Under the pieces are notes generated by a model. The model saw only the letters and a list, made by a program, of their open reading frames with translations. It searched no databases and was not told where the DNA came from. Below, piece by piece: positions 1 through 5,808 of a stretch of 10,118 bases of DNA. The first letter of the stretch is position 1. The number at the start of each line of letters is the position of its first letter. The DNA is from Acidobacteriaceae bacterium (GTDB lineage: Bacteria > Acidobacteriota > Terriglobia > Terriglobales > Acidobacteriaceae). The position numbers were made by a program, and so were the translations under genes. The stretch spans positions 1 through 10,118 of the forward strand of contig PMHC01000317.1 of NCBI GenBank assembly GCA_003156495.1. Direction: 5' to 3'.

Positions 1-284
1 CCCCGAGGGACGTATTTCTCCCACGGGCCCAAAATCCAGAGTTTTTCCGCAGCCTCTTTAGCCCCTGAGGAACGTTTTCTTCCTCTACACCATCAGAAAA
101 TTTGCTCTAGCCGTGCCGTAAACGGCGAGGGGGATTTTACTATTTTGACCATCACTGCGTGGGTGAGTATGAGTTTCCGTTGCCGGAAAAAGGCGCGTTT
201 ACGACCACTCTGATCGATCCTTGGGAGATGATCGAGAAACCTCTACTCTTTTCCCGCAAAAAGCAGCAAGTACATCTGTTCTAA
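1..284 (+). pseudogene. Decayed 3' fragment of a glycoside-hydrolase-like gene (DUF5060/DUF5605-like C-terminus), frameshifted
   Basis: The frame ending at the TAA at 282-284 is open only from about 111. From 135 it reads like the C-terminal beta-sandwich tail of DUF5060/DUF5605-type glycoside hydrolases: YYFDHH, then EYEFPLPEKG, then LIDPWEM. Upstream of about 135 that frame loses sense, but the frame starting at base 1 is open to about 213 and contains APEERF and RAVNGEGDF. This would join naturally to YYFDHH through a one-base frameshift between about 127 and 140. The segment after DPWEM (KPLLFSRKKQQVHLF) departs from the usual ending. The window edge cuts off the 5' part. The family call rests on remembered motif resemblance, not a search. 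Alternatively, bases 1 to about 115 are a dispersed intergenic repeat and only 135-284 is gene remnant. No start codon with a ribosome binding site is seen. Confidence 0.4.
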
Positions 285-302
285 ACGCGAGCAGCCCGTG
301 CC

Positions 303-1232
303 TCAGTAGACCTCGGAGCGTACGCCAGCCGGCGGCGGCACGAATTTGAGCAGTCCTAACTCGCCTGCCAGTCGTTCGAGCTTGGCGCGCGTGGCGGCGG
401 CGGGCGGCACCAGTGGCAGCCGCAACGTATCGCCGCAGCGGCCCATCAGGCTCAGCACCGTTTTTACCGGCCCGGGGTTCGACTCCCAGAAGTTGGCTTC
501 GAAGAGTCGCGCGTAACGGCGTTCGAGCTCGCGAGCCTCGTTCCAGTTATTGTTGAGCGCGGCGTGGATCATGCGCGAAACTTCTGCCGGCGCTTCGTTG
601 GAGGCTACGCTGATCAGCCCGCTGGCGCCAACGCCGAGCGCGGCCAACGCCAGATTGTCGTCGCCGGAAAAAACTTTAAACTCGGGCGGAAGCAGGTGCA
701 CAAGCTCGGAGATCTGCGTCAGATTGCCGCTGGCTTCTTTAACCGCCTGAATATTGCGCGCCTCGGCGGCCAGCCGGGCCACCGTCTCCGGCTCCAGATT
801 GGCTGCCGTGCGTCCGGGCACGTTATAGACGCAAACGGGCAGCGGATCGACGGCGCGGGCTAACGCCAAAAAGTGCTGGAATTGACCTTCCTGCGTGGGC
901 TTGTTGTAGTAGGGATTGGCCGAAAGCACGGCTGAGACTCCGGCTACGCGCCGCAGCAACGCGGCCTTTTGCATCAGCACGCGCGTCGAGTTGTGCGTGC
1001 AGCCGGCCCAGATCGGAACCCGCCCGGCAGCCGCGTCAACCGCCAGCCGTACCGTTTGCAGCCACTCCTCTTCGTCGAGAGTCGCCGCCTCGCCCGTCGA
1101 GCCGCAGACCACCAGAAAGTCGACGCCCGACTCAATCTGCCAGTTTACCAGCGAACAAAACGCCGTTTCGTCCACCGAACCGTCCGCCCTGAAGGGCGTC
1201 ACAATTGCCGTACCGCAGCCAGTCGTTTGCAT
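303..1232 (-). CDS. dapA: 4-hydroxy-tetrahydrodipicolinate synthase DapA
   Basis: This cytosolic class I aldolase condenses pyruvate with L-aspartate-4-semialdehyde, the first step committed to diaminopimelate and lysine. The 309-residue length fits the family (about 290-310). The TIM-barrel motifs are all present: GSTGEAATL at residues 44-52 (pyruvate carboxylate binding), NPYYNKPTQEG from 106 with Tyr109, YNVPGRTA from Tyr136 with Arg141 (proton relay and substrate carboxylate), and VKEASGN with the Schiff-base lysine Lys165. These correspond to E. coli Tyr107, Tyr133, Arg138 and Lys161. The ATG at 1232 lies directly before the conserved GCGTAIVTPF strand, so the start is well placed. No clear Shine-Dalgarno precedes it. 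It is the last of four co-oriented lysine genes (asd, lysC, dapB, dapA) and is separated from dapB by a toxin-antitoxin pair, so it probably has its own promoter. Confidence 0.96.
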   Translation of the reverse strand: MQTTGCGTAIVTPFRADGSVDETAFCSLVNWQIESGVDFLVVCGSTGEAATLDEEEWLQTVRLAVDAAAGRVPIWAGCTHNSTRVLMQKAALLRRVAGVSAVLSANPYYNKPTQEGQFQHFLALARAVDPLPVCVYNVPGRTAANLEPETVARLAAEARNIQAVKEASGNLTQISELVHLLPPEFKVFSGDDNLALAALGVGASGLISVASNEAPAEVSRMIHAALNNNWNEARELERRYARLFEANFWESNPGPVKTVLSLMGRCGDTLRLPLVPPAAATRAKLERLAGELGLLKFVPPPAGVRSEVY

Positions 1233-1243
1233 AACAGATCAAG

Positions 1244-1249
1244 TTTATA
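1244..1249 (-). promoter_or_regulatory. Possible -10 box of dapA (TATAAA)
   Basis: On the minus strand TATAAA occurs 11 bases before the dapA ATG, in the 93-base gap after the toxin gene. No convincing -35 lies 16-18 bases further upstream. If it is used, transcription would begin about five bases before the ATG, giving a nearly leaderless mRNA, which would fit the missing Shine-Dalgarno. The evidence is weak: one AT-rich hexamer. Confidence 0.25.
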
Positions 1250-1325
1250 ACGAATGGAGTTTCTGCGAGTAACAAACCGAGAGCCGGCGCATATACACGG
1301 CCGTTGAAACCAGCAGCATGAATTT

Positions 1326-1631
1326 CTATTCTGTTCTCTCACGTAAAAAAGATGGAATATCCCGCGCGCCCTGGGTGATGGCAACCACTTCCAGGCGCTT
1401 ATTTCGAACTCGGTAAAGAATGAGATAGTCGCCGACTGGCCAGAAAAGAATGGGGAAGTCCGTAAGATCTTTTCGCGCGTGACCCAAGCCTGGATTCCCG
1501 GCTAACAACTTGAAGGCGTCGCGCAACTTGGCATCCCAGCGGTCAGCGGCTTCGATATCGTCCTGAGCGATATATTCCCAGATGCCGCTTAAATCTTCGT
1601 CGGCTTCCGGCGTCAGGACGTAGCCGCTCAT
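1326..1631 (-). CDS. RelE/ParE-family toxin of a type II toxin-antitoxin pair
   Basis: The 101-residue protein has the ParE/RelE-superfamily layout. An N-terminal strand (YVLTPEA, residues 4-10) is followed by a helical hairpin (DEDLSGIWEYIAQDD, then AADRWDAKLRDAFKLLAGNPGLG) and the C-terminal sheet (FWPVGDYLILYRV at 63-75, LEVVAITQGARDIPSFL at 80-96). The GDYLILYR strand and the final basic ARDIPSFL segment are typical of ParE-like toxins. Family members either poison DNA gyrase (ParE) or cleave mRNA at the ribosome (RelE); the sequence alone does not decide, but the resemblance is closer to ParE. Its ATG overlaps the antitoxin stop by four bases (ATGA, 1628-1631), implying translational coupling with the antitoxin made first. 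The open frame is intact and no inactivating change is visible. Confidence 0.88.
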   Translation of the reverse strand: MSGYVLTPEADEDLSGIWEYIAQDDIEAADRWDAKLRDAFKLLAGNPGLGHARKDLTDFPILFWPVGDYLILYRVRNKRLEVVAITQGARDIPSFLRERTE

Positions 1632-1894
1632 GCGATGCGCTTCCTCCGCTGCGCGGATTTCTCCCGGATGCGGCGTAATGATTCATCGGCCGTGACAAAG
1701 TCTCCCCGATCCGCGGATTCTAAGCGCCTCTGAAGTGCACGGTTGAACTCTTCCAGCCGCACGGCGCGGCCGCGATCTTGCTCTTCGAGCAGCCGCAGCG
1801 CCTCACGCACCACTTCGCTAGCCGAGGCATAGCGCCCGGAGGCAACCTTGGAAGAAACGAATTGATCGAGTTCACTAGTCAACGAAACATTCAT
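1628..1894 (-). CDS. ParD-family ribbon-helix-helix antitoxin
   Basis: The 88-residue protein begins MNVSLTSELDQFV, followed by SSKVASGRYASASEVVREALRL and a glutamate/arginine-rich tail. Residues 1-40 are the classic ParD ribbon-helix-helix DNA-binding unit, with strand NVSLT and helices around 7-19 and 23-38. Residues 45-88 are the charged, probably flexible toxin-neutralising arm. The ATG at 1894 is chosen because ParD proteins start exactly here and a G-rich Shine-Dalgarno (AGGGGGG) precedes it by four bases. An in-frame TTG at 1942 would add 16 residues, but it coincides with a TTGACA -35-like box and is unlikely. The gene overlaps the toxin by four bases. As in other parDE loci, the protein probably represses its own promoter through the operator-like repeat just upstream. 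Confidence 0.9.
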   Translation of the reverse strand: MNVSLTSELDQFVSSKVASGRYASASEVVREALRLLEEQDRGRAVRLEEFNRALQRRLESADRGDFVTADESLRRIREKSAQRRKRIA

Positions 1895-1913
1895 GGAGCC
1901 CCCCCTGGCTTTG

Positions 1914-1953
1914 ATCTTGGGATGAATAACGATATTTGTCAATCTTTGTTATT
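1914..1953 (-). promoter_or_regulatory. Putative autoregulated promoter/operator of the toxin-antitoxin operon
   Basis: On the minus strand there is a perfect -35 hexamer TTGACA (1942-1937), a 17-base spacer and CAAGAT (1919-1914), which keeps the important A2, A5 and T6 of a -10 box. Transcription would start near 1907, just before the antitoxin Shine-Dalgarno. The perfect inverted repeat AATAAC (1925-1930) / GTTATT (1948-1953) brackets the -35, with arm centres 23 bases apart. That suits cooperative binding of ribbon-helix-helix dimers. Promoter and operator assignment is inference from position and motif. Confidence 0.45.
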
Positions 1954-2089
1954 TCGTACCGGCGCATCTCCGGCCGCTGAAGTCGTCCGAAACACGACCG
2001 CGGATACCTCGACGCCCGAAGTTCCACACAGCGGACTCCGGGCGTTCAGAAAGACGATTCATTTTTGAGTTGTCTACCACGACAGAACG

Positions 2090-2767
2090 TTACAACTGGT
2101 CGAAGATTTCGCGGAAGTCCCAGGCTCCGGATTTGCCGGCCAGCCACTCGGCGCCGCGTACCGCGCCCTGCGCAAAGCCGCGCCGCGACTGCGCATCGTG
2201 GCGCAGTTCCAGCACGTCGTAGTCGCTTACGGCGCGCACAATGTGCTCGCCTTTGGCGTCGCCAACGCGGTGCGAAGTGACGGGGATCTCGATTCCCGGC
2301 CGTTGAGCCAGAATAATCTCCTTGAGCGTCAGCGCGGTGCCCGATGGGGCGTCGAGCTTGGAGACGTGATGCGTCTCGTCGACGGAGAATTTGTAGCCGT
2401 CAAGGTGAGCCAACTGGGCGGTCAACCGGAAAAGTTTTTGCACGCCGATGGAAAAATTCGTGCCGTAGAGCAGCCCGCCGCCGCGCTGTTGAGCCAGCGC
2501 TTTCATCTCGTCGACGTGCGCGTACCAGCCGGTGGTGCCTACGACGATGCGGCTGCCCAAAGAGAGCACGGCGCGCATGTTTTCGAGCGCTGCTTCTGGC
2601 GCTGTGAAGTCGACAACGACATCGACGCCGGCCAGATTGGGAGCAGTGAGCGCCGAGGCATGCTCGTTTTCTGTAATGTCGAGCGCGCGCACGCCGTGGC
2701 CGCGCTCACGCGCGACTTCAGCAACCAGCGATCCGGTTTTTCCTTTGCCCAGTACGAGAATCAGCAT
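2090..2767 (-). CDS. dapB: 4-hydroxy-tetrahydrodipicolinate reductase DapB (short form)
   Basis: DapB reduces the DapA product to tetrahydrodipicolinate with NAD(P)H in the cytosol. The dinucleotide-binding turn GKGKTG lies at residues 7-12, VVDFTAPEA at 51-59, VVGTTGW at 75-81 and YGTNFSIGV at 101-109. The diagnostic catalytic/substrate loop ETHHVSKLDAPSGTA spans 131-145, with His133, His134 and Lys137 matching E. coli His159, His160 and Lys163. At 225 residues it is shorter than the roughly 270-residue enterobacterial enzyme; the difference lies mainly in the N-terminal half, in the region after the nucleotide-binding turn. No catalytic motif is missing. The ATG at 2767 directly precedes the Rossmann strand and has an AGGAG Shine-Dalgarno eight bases upstream. 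A 16-bp-stem hairpin made of heptamer repeats ends only a few bases before that site and might influence translation. Confidence 0.95.
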   Translation of the reverse strand: MLILVLGKGKTGSLVAEVARERGHGVRALDITENEHASALTAPNLAGVDVVVDFTAPEAALENMRAVLSLGSRIVVGTTGWYAHVDEMKALAQQRGGGLLYGTNFSIGVQKLFRLTAQLAHLDGYKFSVDETHHVSKLDAPSGTALTLKEIILAQRPGIEIPVTSHRVGDAKGEHIVRAVSDYDVLELRHDAQSRRGFAQGAVRGAEWLAGKSGAWDFREIFDQL

Positions 2768-2783
2768 GAAAACAGCTCCTAGA

Positions 2784-2830
2784 TGCTAGCTAATAGCTGT
2801 CAGCTCTCAGCTTTCAGCTATTAGCTAGCA
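2784..2830. repeat. AGCT heptamer-repeat block forming a 16-bp hairpin
   Basis: Six AGCT cores occur at an exact 7-base period (2788, 2795, 2802, 2809, 2816, 2823). The outer parts form a perfect inverted repeat: TGCTAGCTAATAGCTG at 2784-2799 pairs with CAGCTATTAGCTAGCA at 2815-2830, leaving a 15-base loop. It lies in the lysC-dapB gap, immediately upstream of the dapB ribosome binding site. There is no U-run, so it does not look like a simple terminator. A lone further AGCTAAT lies at 2850. Confidence 0.85.
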
Positions 2831-2977
2831 TTTTCGATTTTTATCGGACAGCTAATAGATGAATATGAAAAGCCAAAGAAGCGTGAAATAAGTAAATCGG
2901 CGTGTTGGATCTACACTTTGCAGAAGAACAACCGCCGATCCTTCGACGATCCGCGAGCTTCAGACTCAGGCATCGAG

Positions 2978-3014
2978 TAGCTGAAAGCTGATAGCTAATA
3001 GCTGACAGCTAGCT
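2978..3014. repeat. AGCT heptamer-repeat block, inverted relative to the 2784-2830 block
   Basis: Five AGCT cores at exact 7-base spacing (2979, 2986, 2993, 3000, 3007), then one more at 3011. Units read AGCTGAA, AGCTGAT, AGCTAAT, AGCTGAC. The reverse complement shares AGCTGTCAGCT and TTCAGCTA with the block at 2784-2830, so the two could pair across about 150 bases. The block runs into the end of lysC and supplies its stop codon and last serine codons. Confidence 0.8.
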
Positions 3015-4427
3015 GCTAGAAGCTGCTTTCCTCGCTTCCACGTCGAAGATCGCCGGATCGGGATTCTGGAAGAAGGCGGCGTGTAGCGAGCGCACGGCCT
3101 CATCGGCATCATCTTCGTCGATCATAAAGCTCATATTGATCTCGCTTGCGCCCTGCGAAATCATGCGCACGTTAATGTGGCGAATGGCGTTGAAAACCTG
3201 CGCGGCAATGCCGTTCTGGCCGCGAATGTCTTCGCCCACCAGGCAGATCAGCGCCTTCTTGCCTTCGTACTTCACGTCGGCCATCGCACTCAGGTCGGCG
3301 GCGATCTCAGGCAAGCTGGCATTGGTGTCGACGGTGAGCGAAACCGAAACCTCGCTGGTTGAAACCATATCGACCGGGCACTTGCGCCGGTCAAAGACGG
3401 CGAACATCTTGCTCATGTAACCGTGCGACATCAGCATACGGCTGGCCACGATGTCGATGATGCTCAGTTTTCTTTTCACCGCGATTGACTTGAAAGGGCT
3501 TTTGCAGTGCGGCGCCACGGAGATGATGCGCGTGCCATCGCAGGCGGCGTTGCGGCTGTTGAGCACCAGCACGGGAATGTTCTTGCGGACCGCCGGCAGA
3601 ATCGTGGCCGGGTGCAAAACCTTGGCGCCGAAATATGCCATCTCGGCGGCCTCTTCAAAGCTGATGACCTTGACGCGCAGCGCGTCGGGGCAGACGCGCG
3701 GGTCGGCGGTCATGATGCCGTCAACGTCGGTCCATATCTCAATGGTTCCGGCGTTGAGCGCGCCGCCGACCAGAGCGCCGGTATAGTCCGAGCCGCCGCG
3801 GCCGAGGGTGGTCGTGAGGCCGTCTTCGCTGGAGGCGATAAAGCCGCCCATTACCGGAATCTTGCCCGCCTTGATCAGCGGCAACAGCTTTTCCTGGGCG
3901 CGCTTTTCAATCAACGCATCGATGGGCGTGGCCTTCTGGAACTCCGCATCGGTGATGACGATCTCGCGCGCGTCGGCGTGCGCCGCGGCGATGCCCTGGC
4001 CGCGGAAGGCCGCCGCCACAATGCGGCTGGAAAGCCGTTCACCGTAACTGACAATCAGGTCGGAGATGCGCGGGGTGAGCTCGTGAATCACGGCCAGGCC
4101 GCGTAGCACCTCGTCGAGCGCGTCGAATTCCTCATTGAGGAATTGCGTGAGCGTGGCGATTTCGCCTGCGTCCTTAACCAGTTCGGCAGCCGTGTCCAGG
4201 TGTCGCGTGCGCAACCGCGCGCTGATGGCCAGGGAACCGGTGCGATCGCCGTCGGAAGCAGCCGAGGCCGCGCGCAGCAACTGGTCGGTTACCTTGGCCA
4301 TGGCGCTGACGACGACAACCGGACTTTTGCCGCTAGCCGCGCGCCCGGCAACGATGGCCGCGGTGCGCCCGATGGCGGCCGTATCCTCGACCGACGTGCC
4401 GCCAAACTTCATTACAACAATGCTCAT
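3009..4427 (-). CDS. lysC: Monofunctional aspartate kinase with tandem ACT domains
   Basis: This enzyme phosphorylates aspartate to aspartyl-4-phosphate, the entry step of the aspartate amino-acid family. Of 472 residues, about 1-295 are the amino-acid kinase domain: KFGGTSV at 7-13, VVVVSAM at 37-43, SYGERLSS at 127-134, TTLGRGGSDYT at 206-216, WTDVDGI at 232-238, DPRV at 242-245 and FGAKVLHPATI at 266-276. Two ACT domains follow, roughly 321-385 (with VDMVSTSEVSVSLT at 352-365) and 391-455 (ISQGASEINMSFMI at 423-436). The TSEVSVSL and GASEINMSF stretches are the effector-binding strands, so allosteric control by lysine and/or threonine is expected; which one cannot be read off. No homoserine dehydrogenase is fused. 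The ATG has an AAGGAA Shine-Dalgarno six bases upstream. The last residues (Ser-Ser and stop) come from an AGCT-repeat block that intrudes on the 3' end. Confidence 0.95.
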   Translation of the reverse strand: MSIVVMKFGGTSVEDTAAIGRTAAIVAGRAASGKSPVVVVSAMAKVTDQLLRAASAASDGDRTGSLAISARLRTRHLDTAAELVKDAGEIATLTQFLNEEFDALDEVLRGLAVIHELTPRISDLIVSYGERLSSRIVAAAFRGQGIAAAHADAREIVITDAEFQKATPIDALIEKRAQEKLLPLIKAGKIPVMGGFIASSEDGLTTTLGRGGSDYTGALVGGALNAGTIEIWTDVDGIMTADPRVCPDALRVKVISFEEAAEMAYFGAKVLHPATILPAVRKNIPVLVLNSRNAACDGTRIISVAPHCKSPFKSIAVKRKLSIIDIVASRMLMSHGYMSKMFAVFDRRKCPVDMVSTSEVSVSLTVDTNASLPEIAADLSAMADVKYEGKKALICLVGEDIRGQNGIAAQVFNAIRHINVRMISQGASEINMSFMIDEDDADEAVRSLHAAFFQNPDPAIFDVEARKAASSS

Positions 4428-4446
4428 CGAGAGTTCCTTAAAATGC

Positions 4447-4479
4447 AGCTTTCAGCCGTCTAGCTATCAGCTTTCAGCT
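4447..4479. repeat. AGCT heptamer-repeat block (left arm, asd-lysC gap)
   Basis: AGCT or AGCC cores lie at 4447, 4454 (variant AGCC), 4462, 4469 and 4476, nearly all 7 bases apart. The unit series is the reverse complement of the block at 4593-4627, and both include the unusual variant core followed by CGT (TTCAGCCGT). The block sits about 20 bases upstream of the lysC start. Confidence 0.75.
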
Positions 4480-4482
4480 CTT

Positions 4483-4523
4483 CTCTTTCAACCGCTGGCA
4501 TCGAGAGCTAGCGGTTGAAAGAG
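4483..4523. repeat. Perfect 14-bp inverted repeat (hairpin) upstream of lysC
   Basis: CTCTTTCAACCGCT at 4483-4496 and AGCGGTTGAAAGAG at 4510-4523 are exact reverse complements around a 13-base loop. It lies between asd and lysC. On the minus strand, the direction of both genes, it is followed by AGAGCTGAAAGC rather than a U-run, so a plain intrinsic terminator is not supported. It could be an mRNA-processing or stability hairpin, an attenuator stem, or the core of a mobile repeat. Confidence 0.7.
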
Positions 4524-4592
4524 GCTATTTTCTACGTTGATTCGCGTGAGGGCCAGGTTACAGGCCAACAAGCCAAAAGCTGCTTCAAAAAA

Positions 4593-4627
4593 CTGATAGC
4601 TGACAGCTAACGGCTGAAAGCTATCAG
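4593..4627. repeat. AGCT heptamer-repeat block (right arm, asd-lysC gap)
   Basis: Cores at 4598, 4605, 4612 (variant GGCT) and 4619 are exactly 7 bases apart. CTGATAGCT (4593-4601) and AGCTATCAG (4619-4627) form a perfect 9-bp inverted repeat. The block lies directly after the asd stop codon. Its reverse complement closely matches 4447-4479, so the two arms bracket about 110 bases. Confidence 0.75.
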
Positions 4628-4635
4628 TCGTCAAC

Positions 4636-5697
4636 TTATTGCAATTTGTTCTGGCTAGCCAGCATTTCGGCGTTCAAAATGGTTGCACCGGCAGCGCCCC
4701 GGACTGTGTTGTGCGACAGCAGCACGAACTTCCAGTCCAGCAGATTGCAAGGCCGCAGCCGGCCCACGGTCACCGTCATGCCCTTGCCGCGATGGCGATC
4801 CAGCCGTGGCTGCGGCCGGTCGGGTTGCGGCGTCCACTCGATGGGCTGCTCGGGAGCAAAGGGCAGGTCCAGCCCGGCCAGCGGCTTGAACTCGGCCCAG
4901 GCGGCCAGCATCTCTTCGCGCGTAACCTTGCGGCCCAACTTGTTGCCCAGCTTGATTGAAACGCACTCGGTGTGGCCGTCAACAACCGCCACGCGGTTGC
5001 AGTGCGCCGTCATTCCGGCTGCCAGCGGCGTTACCGTGCGACCGCCGAGCTTGCCCAACAGCTTCAGCGTCTCGGCTTCCATCTTTTCTTCTTCGCCACC
5101 GATAAATGGAACCACATTGTCCAAAATATCCATTGAGGCAACGCCCGGATAGCCGGCGCCTGAGACCGCCTGCATGGTCGTCACGAAGATCTTTTCGATG
5201 CCGAAGCGCTCCTCGATCGGCTTCAGCGCCAGCACCAAACCAATGGTCGAACAGTTCGGATTGGTGACGATGTAGCCGCCCGATTCCTTGCGCCAGGGCT
5301 GCTCCTCGATCATCTTGAGGTGGTCGGCGTTAACTTCGGGGATCACCAGAGGCACGTTGGCCGCCATGCGGAAGGCGCTCGAGTTGGAGATCACCGCGCA
5401 GCCTGCCTCGGCGAAGGCCGGCTCAAGTTCGCGGGCAATCGTCGCGTCAACGCTGGCGAAGATGGTCTTCGGCGCGTTTTCTGGCTCGGCCGGCGAAACG
5501 ATCATTTTCGCGATCCGCGCAGGCAGCGGAGTTTCCAGCCGCCACTTAGCGGCCTCGCCATAAGGCTTGCCGCTTGAGCGGTCGCTGGCCGCCAACCACA
5601 CAATCTCGAACCACGGGTGGTCGGCGAGCAGTTGAATGTAACGTTGGCCGACCATGCCGGTCGCGCCCAGGATGCCGATAGGGTATTTGCTTTTCAT
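4636..5697 (-). CDS. asd: Aspartate-semialdehyde dehydrogenase, archaeal/fungal type
   Basis: Asd reduces aspartyl-4-phosphate to aspartate-4-semialdehyde with NADPH, feeding DapA and the homoserine branch. With the ATG at 5697 the protein has 353 residues. The Rossmann motif GILGATGMVGQRY is at 8-20, ISNSSAFRM at 103-111, VIPEVNADH at 118-126, the active-site TNPNCSTIG at 145-153 with nucleophile Cys149, TTMQAVSGAGYPG at 173-185, and NRVAVVDGHTE at 234-244 with the probable acid/base His242. These motifs, especially VSGAGYPG and the VDGHTE form, match the archaeal/yeast class (TIGR00978-like) rather than the classic E. coli class. The frame continues upstream to 5877, but that 60-residue extension is arginine-rich and unlike the family. 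A GGAGGG Shine-Dalgarno eight bases before 5697 fixes the start. It is the first gene of the lysine group and divergent from the pseudo-GGDEF array. Confidence 0.94.
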   Translation of the reverse strand: MKSKYPIGILGATGMVGQRYIQLLADHPWFEIVWLAASDRSSGKPYGEAAKWRLETPLPARIAKMIVSPAEPENAPKTIFASVDATIARELEPAFAEAGCAVISNSSAFRMAANVPLVIPEVNADHLKMIEEQPWRKESGGYIVTNPNCSTIGLVLALKPIEERFGIEKIFVTTMQAVSGAGYPGVASMDILDNVVPFIGGEEEKMEAETLKLLGKLGGRTVTPLAAGMTAHCNRVAVVDGHTECVSIKLGNKLGRKVTREEMLAAWAEFKPLAGLDLPFAPEQPIEWTPQPDRPQPRLDRHRGKGMTVTVGRLRPCNLLDWKFVLLSHNTVRGAAGATILNAEMLASQNKLQ

Positions 5698-5718
5698 AGC
5701 CTTAACCCTCCAGTGTAC

Positions 5719-5750
5719 AAGACAAGGAGCGCGACGGCAGCAGTTGTCTT
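5719..5750. promoter_or_regulatory. Inverted repeat in the divergent asd / pseudo-GGDEF intergenic region
   Basis: AAGACAA (5719-5725) and TTGTCTT (5744-5750) are exact reverse complements separated by 18 bases, arm centres 25 apart. They lie in the 111-base space between the two divergent start codons. The geometry could suit a dimeric regulator, but a 7-bp match in this space can arise by chance. No convincing promoter hexamer pair was found for either direction. Confidence 0.25.
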
Positions 5751-5808
5751 TGCGCCGGCGCTCATGGTCGCGCGAAATTGGCCGATGAACGGACCTGGAG
5801 CGTGTTGG

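Noticed and set aside
2010..2045. Short inverted repeat GCCCG/CGGGC after dapB as a terminator
   Set aside because: The stem is only 5 bp with a long loop and no T-run in the dapB direction.
2784..3014. CRISPR array
   Set aside because: Units are 7 bases with no spacers, and the two blocks are inverted relative to each other.
3507..4106. 199-residue open frame on the plus strand opposite lysC
   Set aside because: It is antisense to clear LysC motifs, has no recognisable domain, and reflects the third-position GC bias of the real gene. The same holds for plus-strand frames opposite dapA, dapB and asd.
4428..4635. Lysine riboswitch in the lysC leader
   Set aside because: No conserved riboswitch core could be recognised on the minus strand. 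The gap is accounted for by heptamer repeats and one hairpin.
5617..5808. N-terminal extension of A1 to 5617
   Set aside because: It overlaps asd, is not matched in paralog A2, and the ATG at 5809 has GGAG at good spacing.
5698..5808. Lysine riboswitch upstream of asd
   Set aside because: The 111-base gap is shorter than the roughly 175-base aptamer and shows none of its conserved elements.
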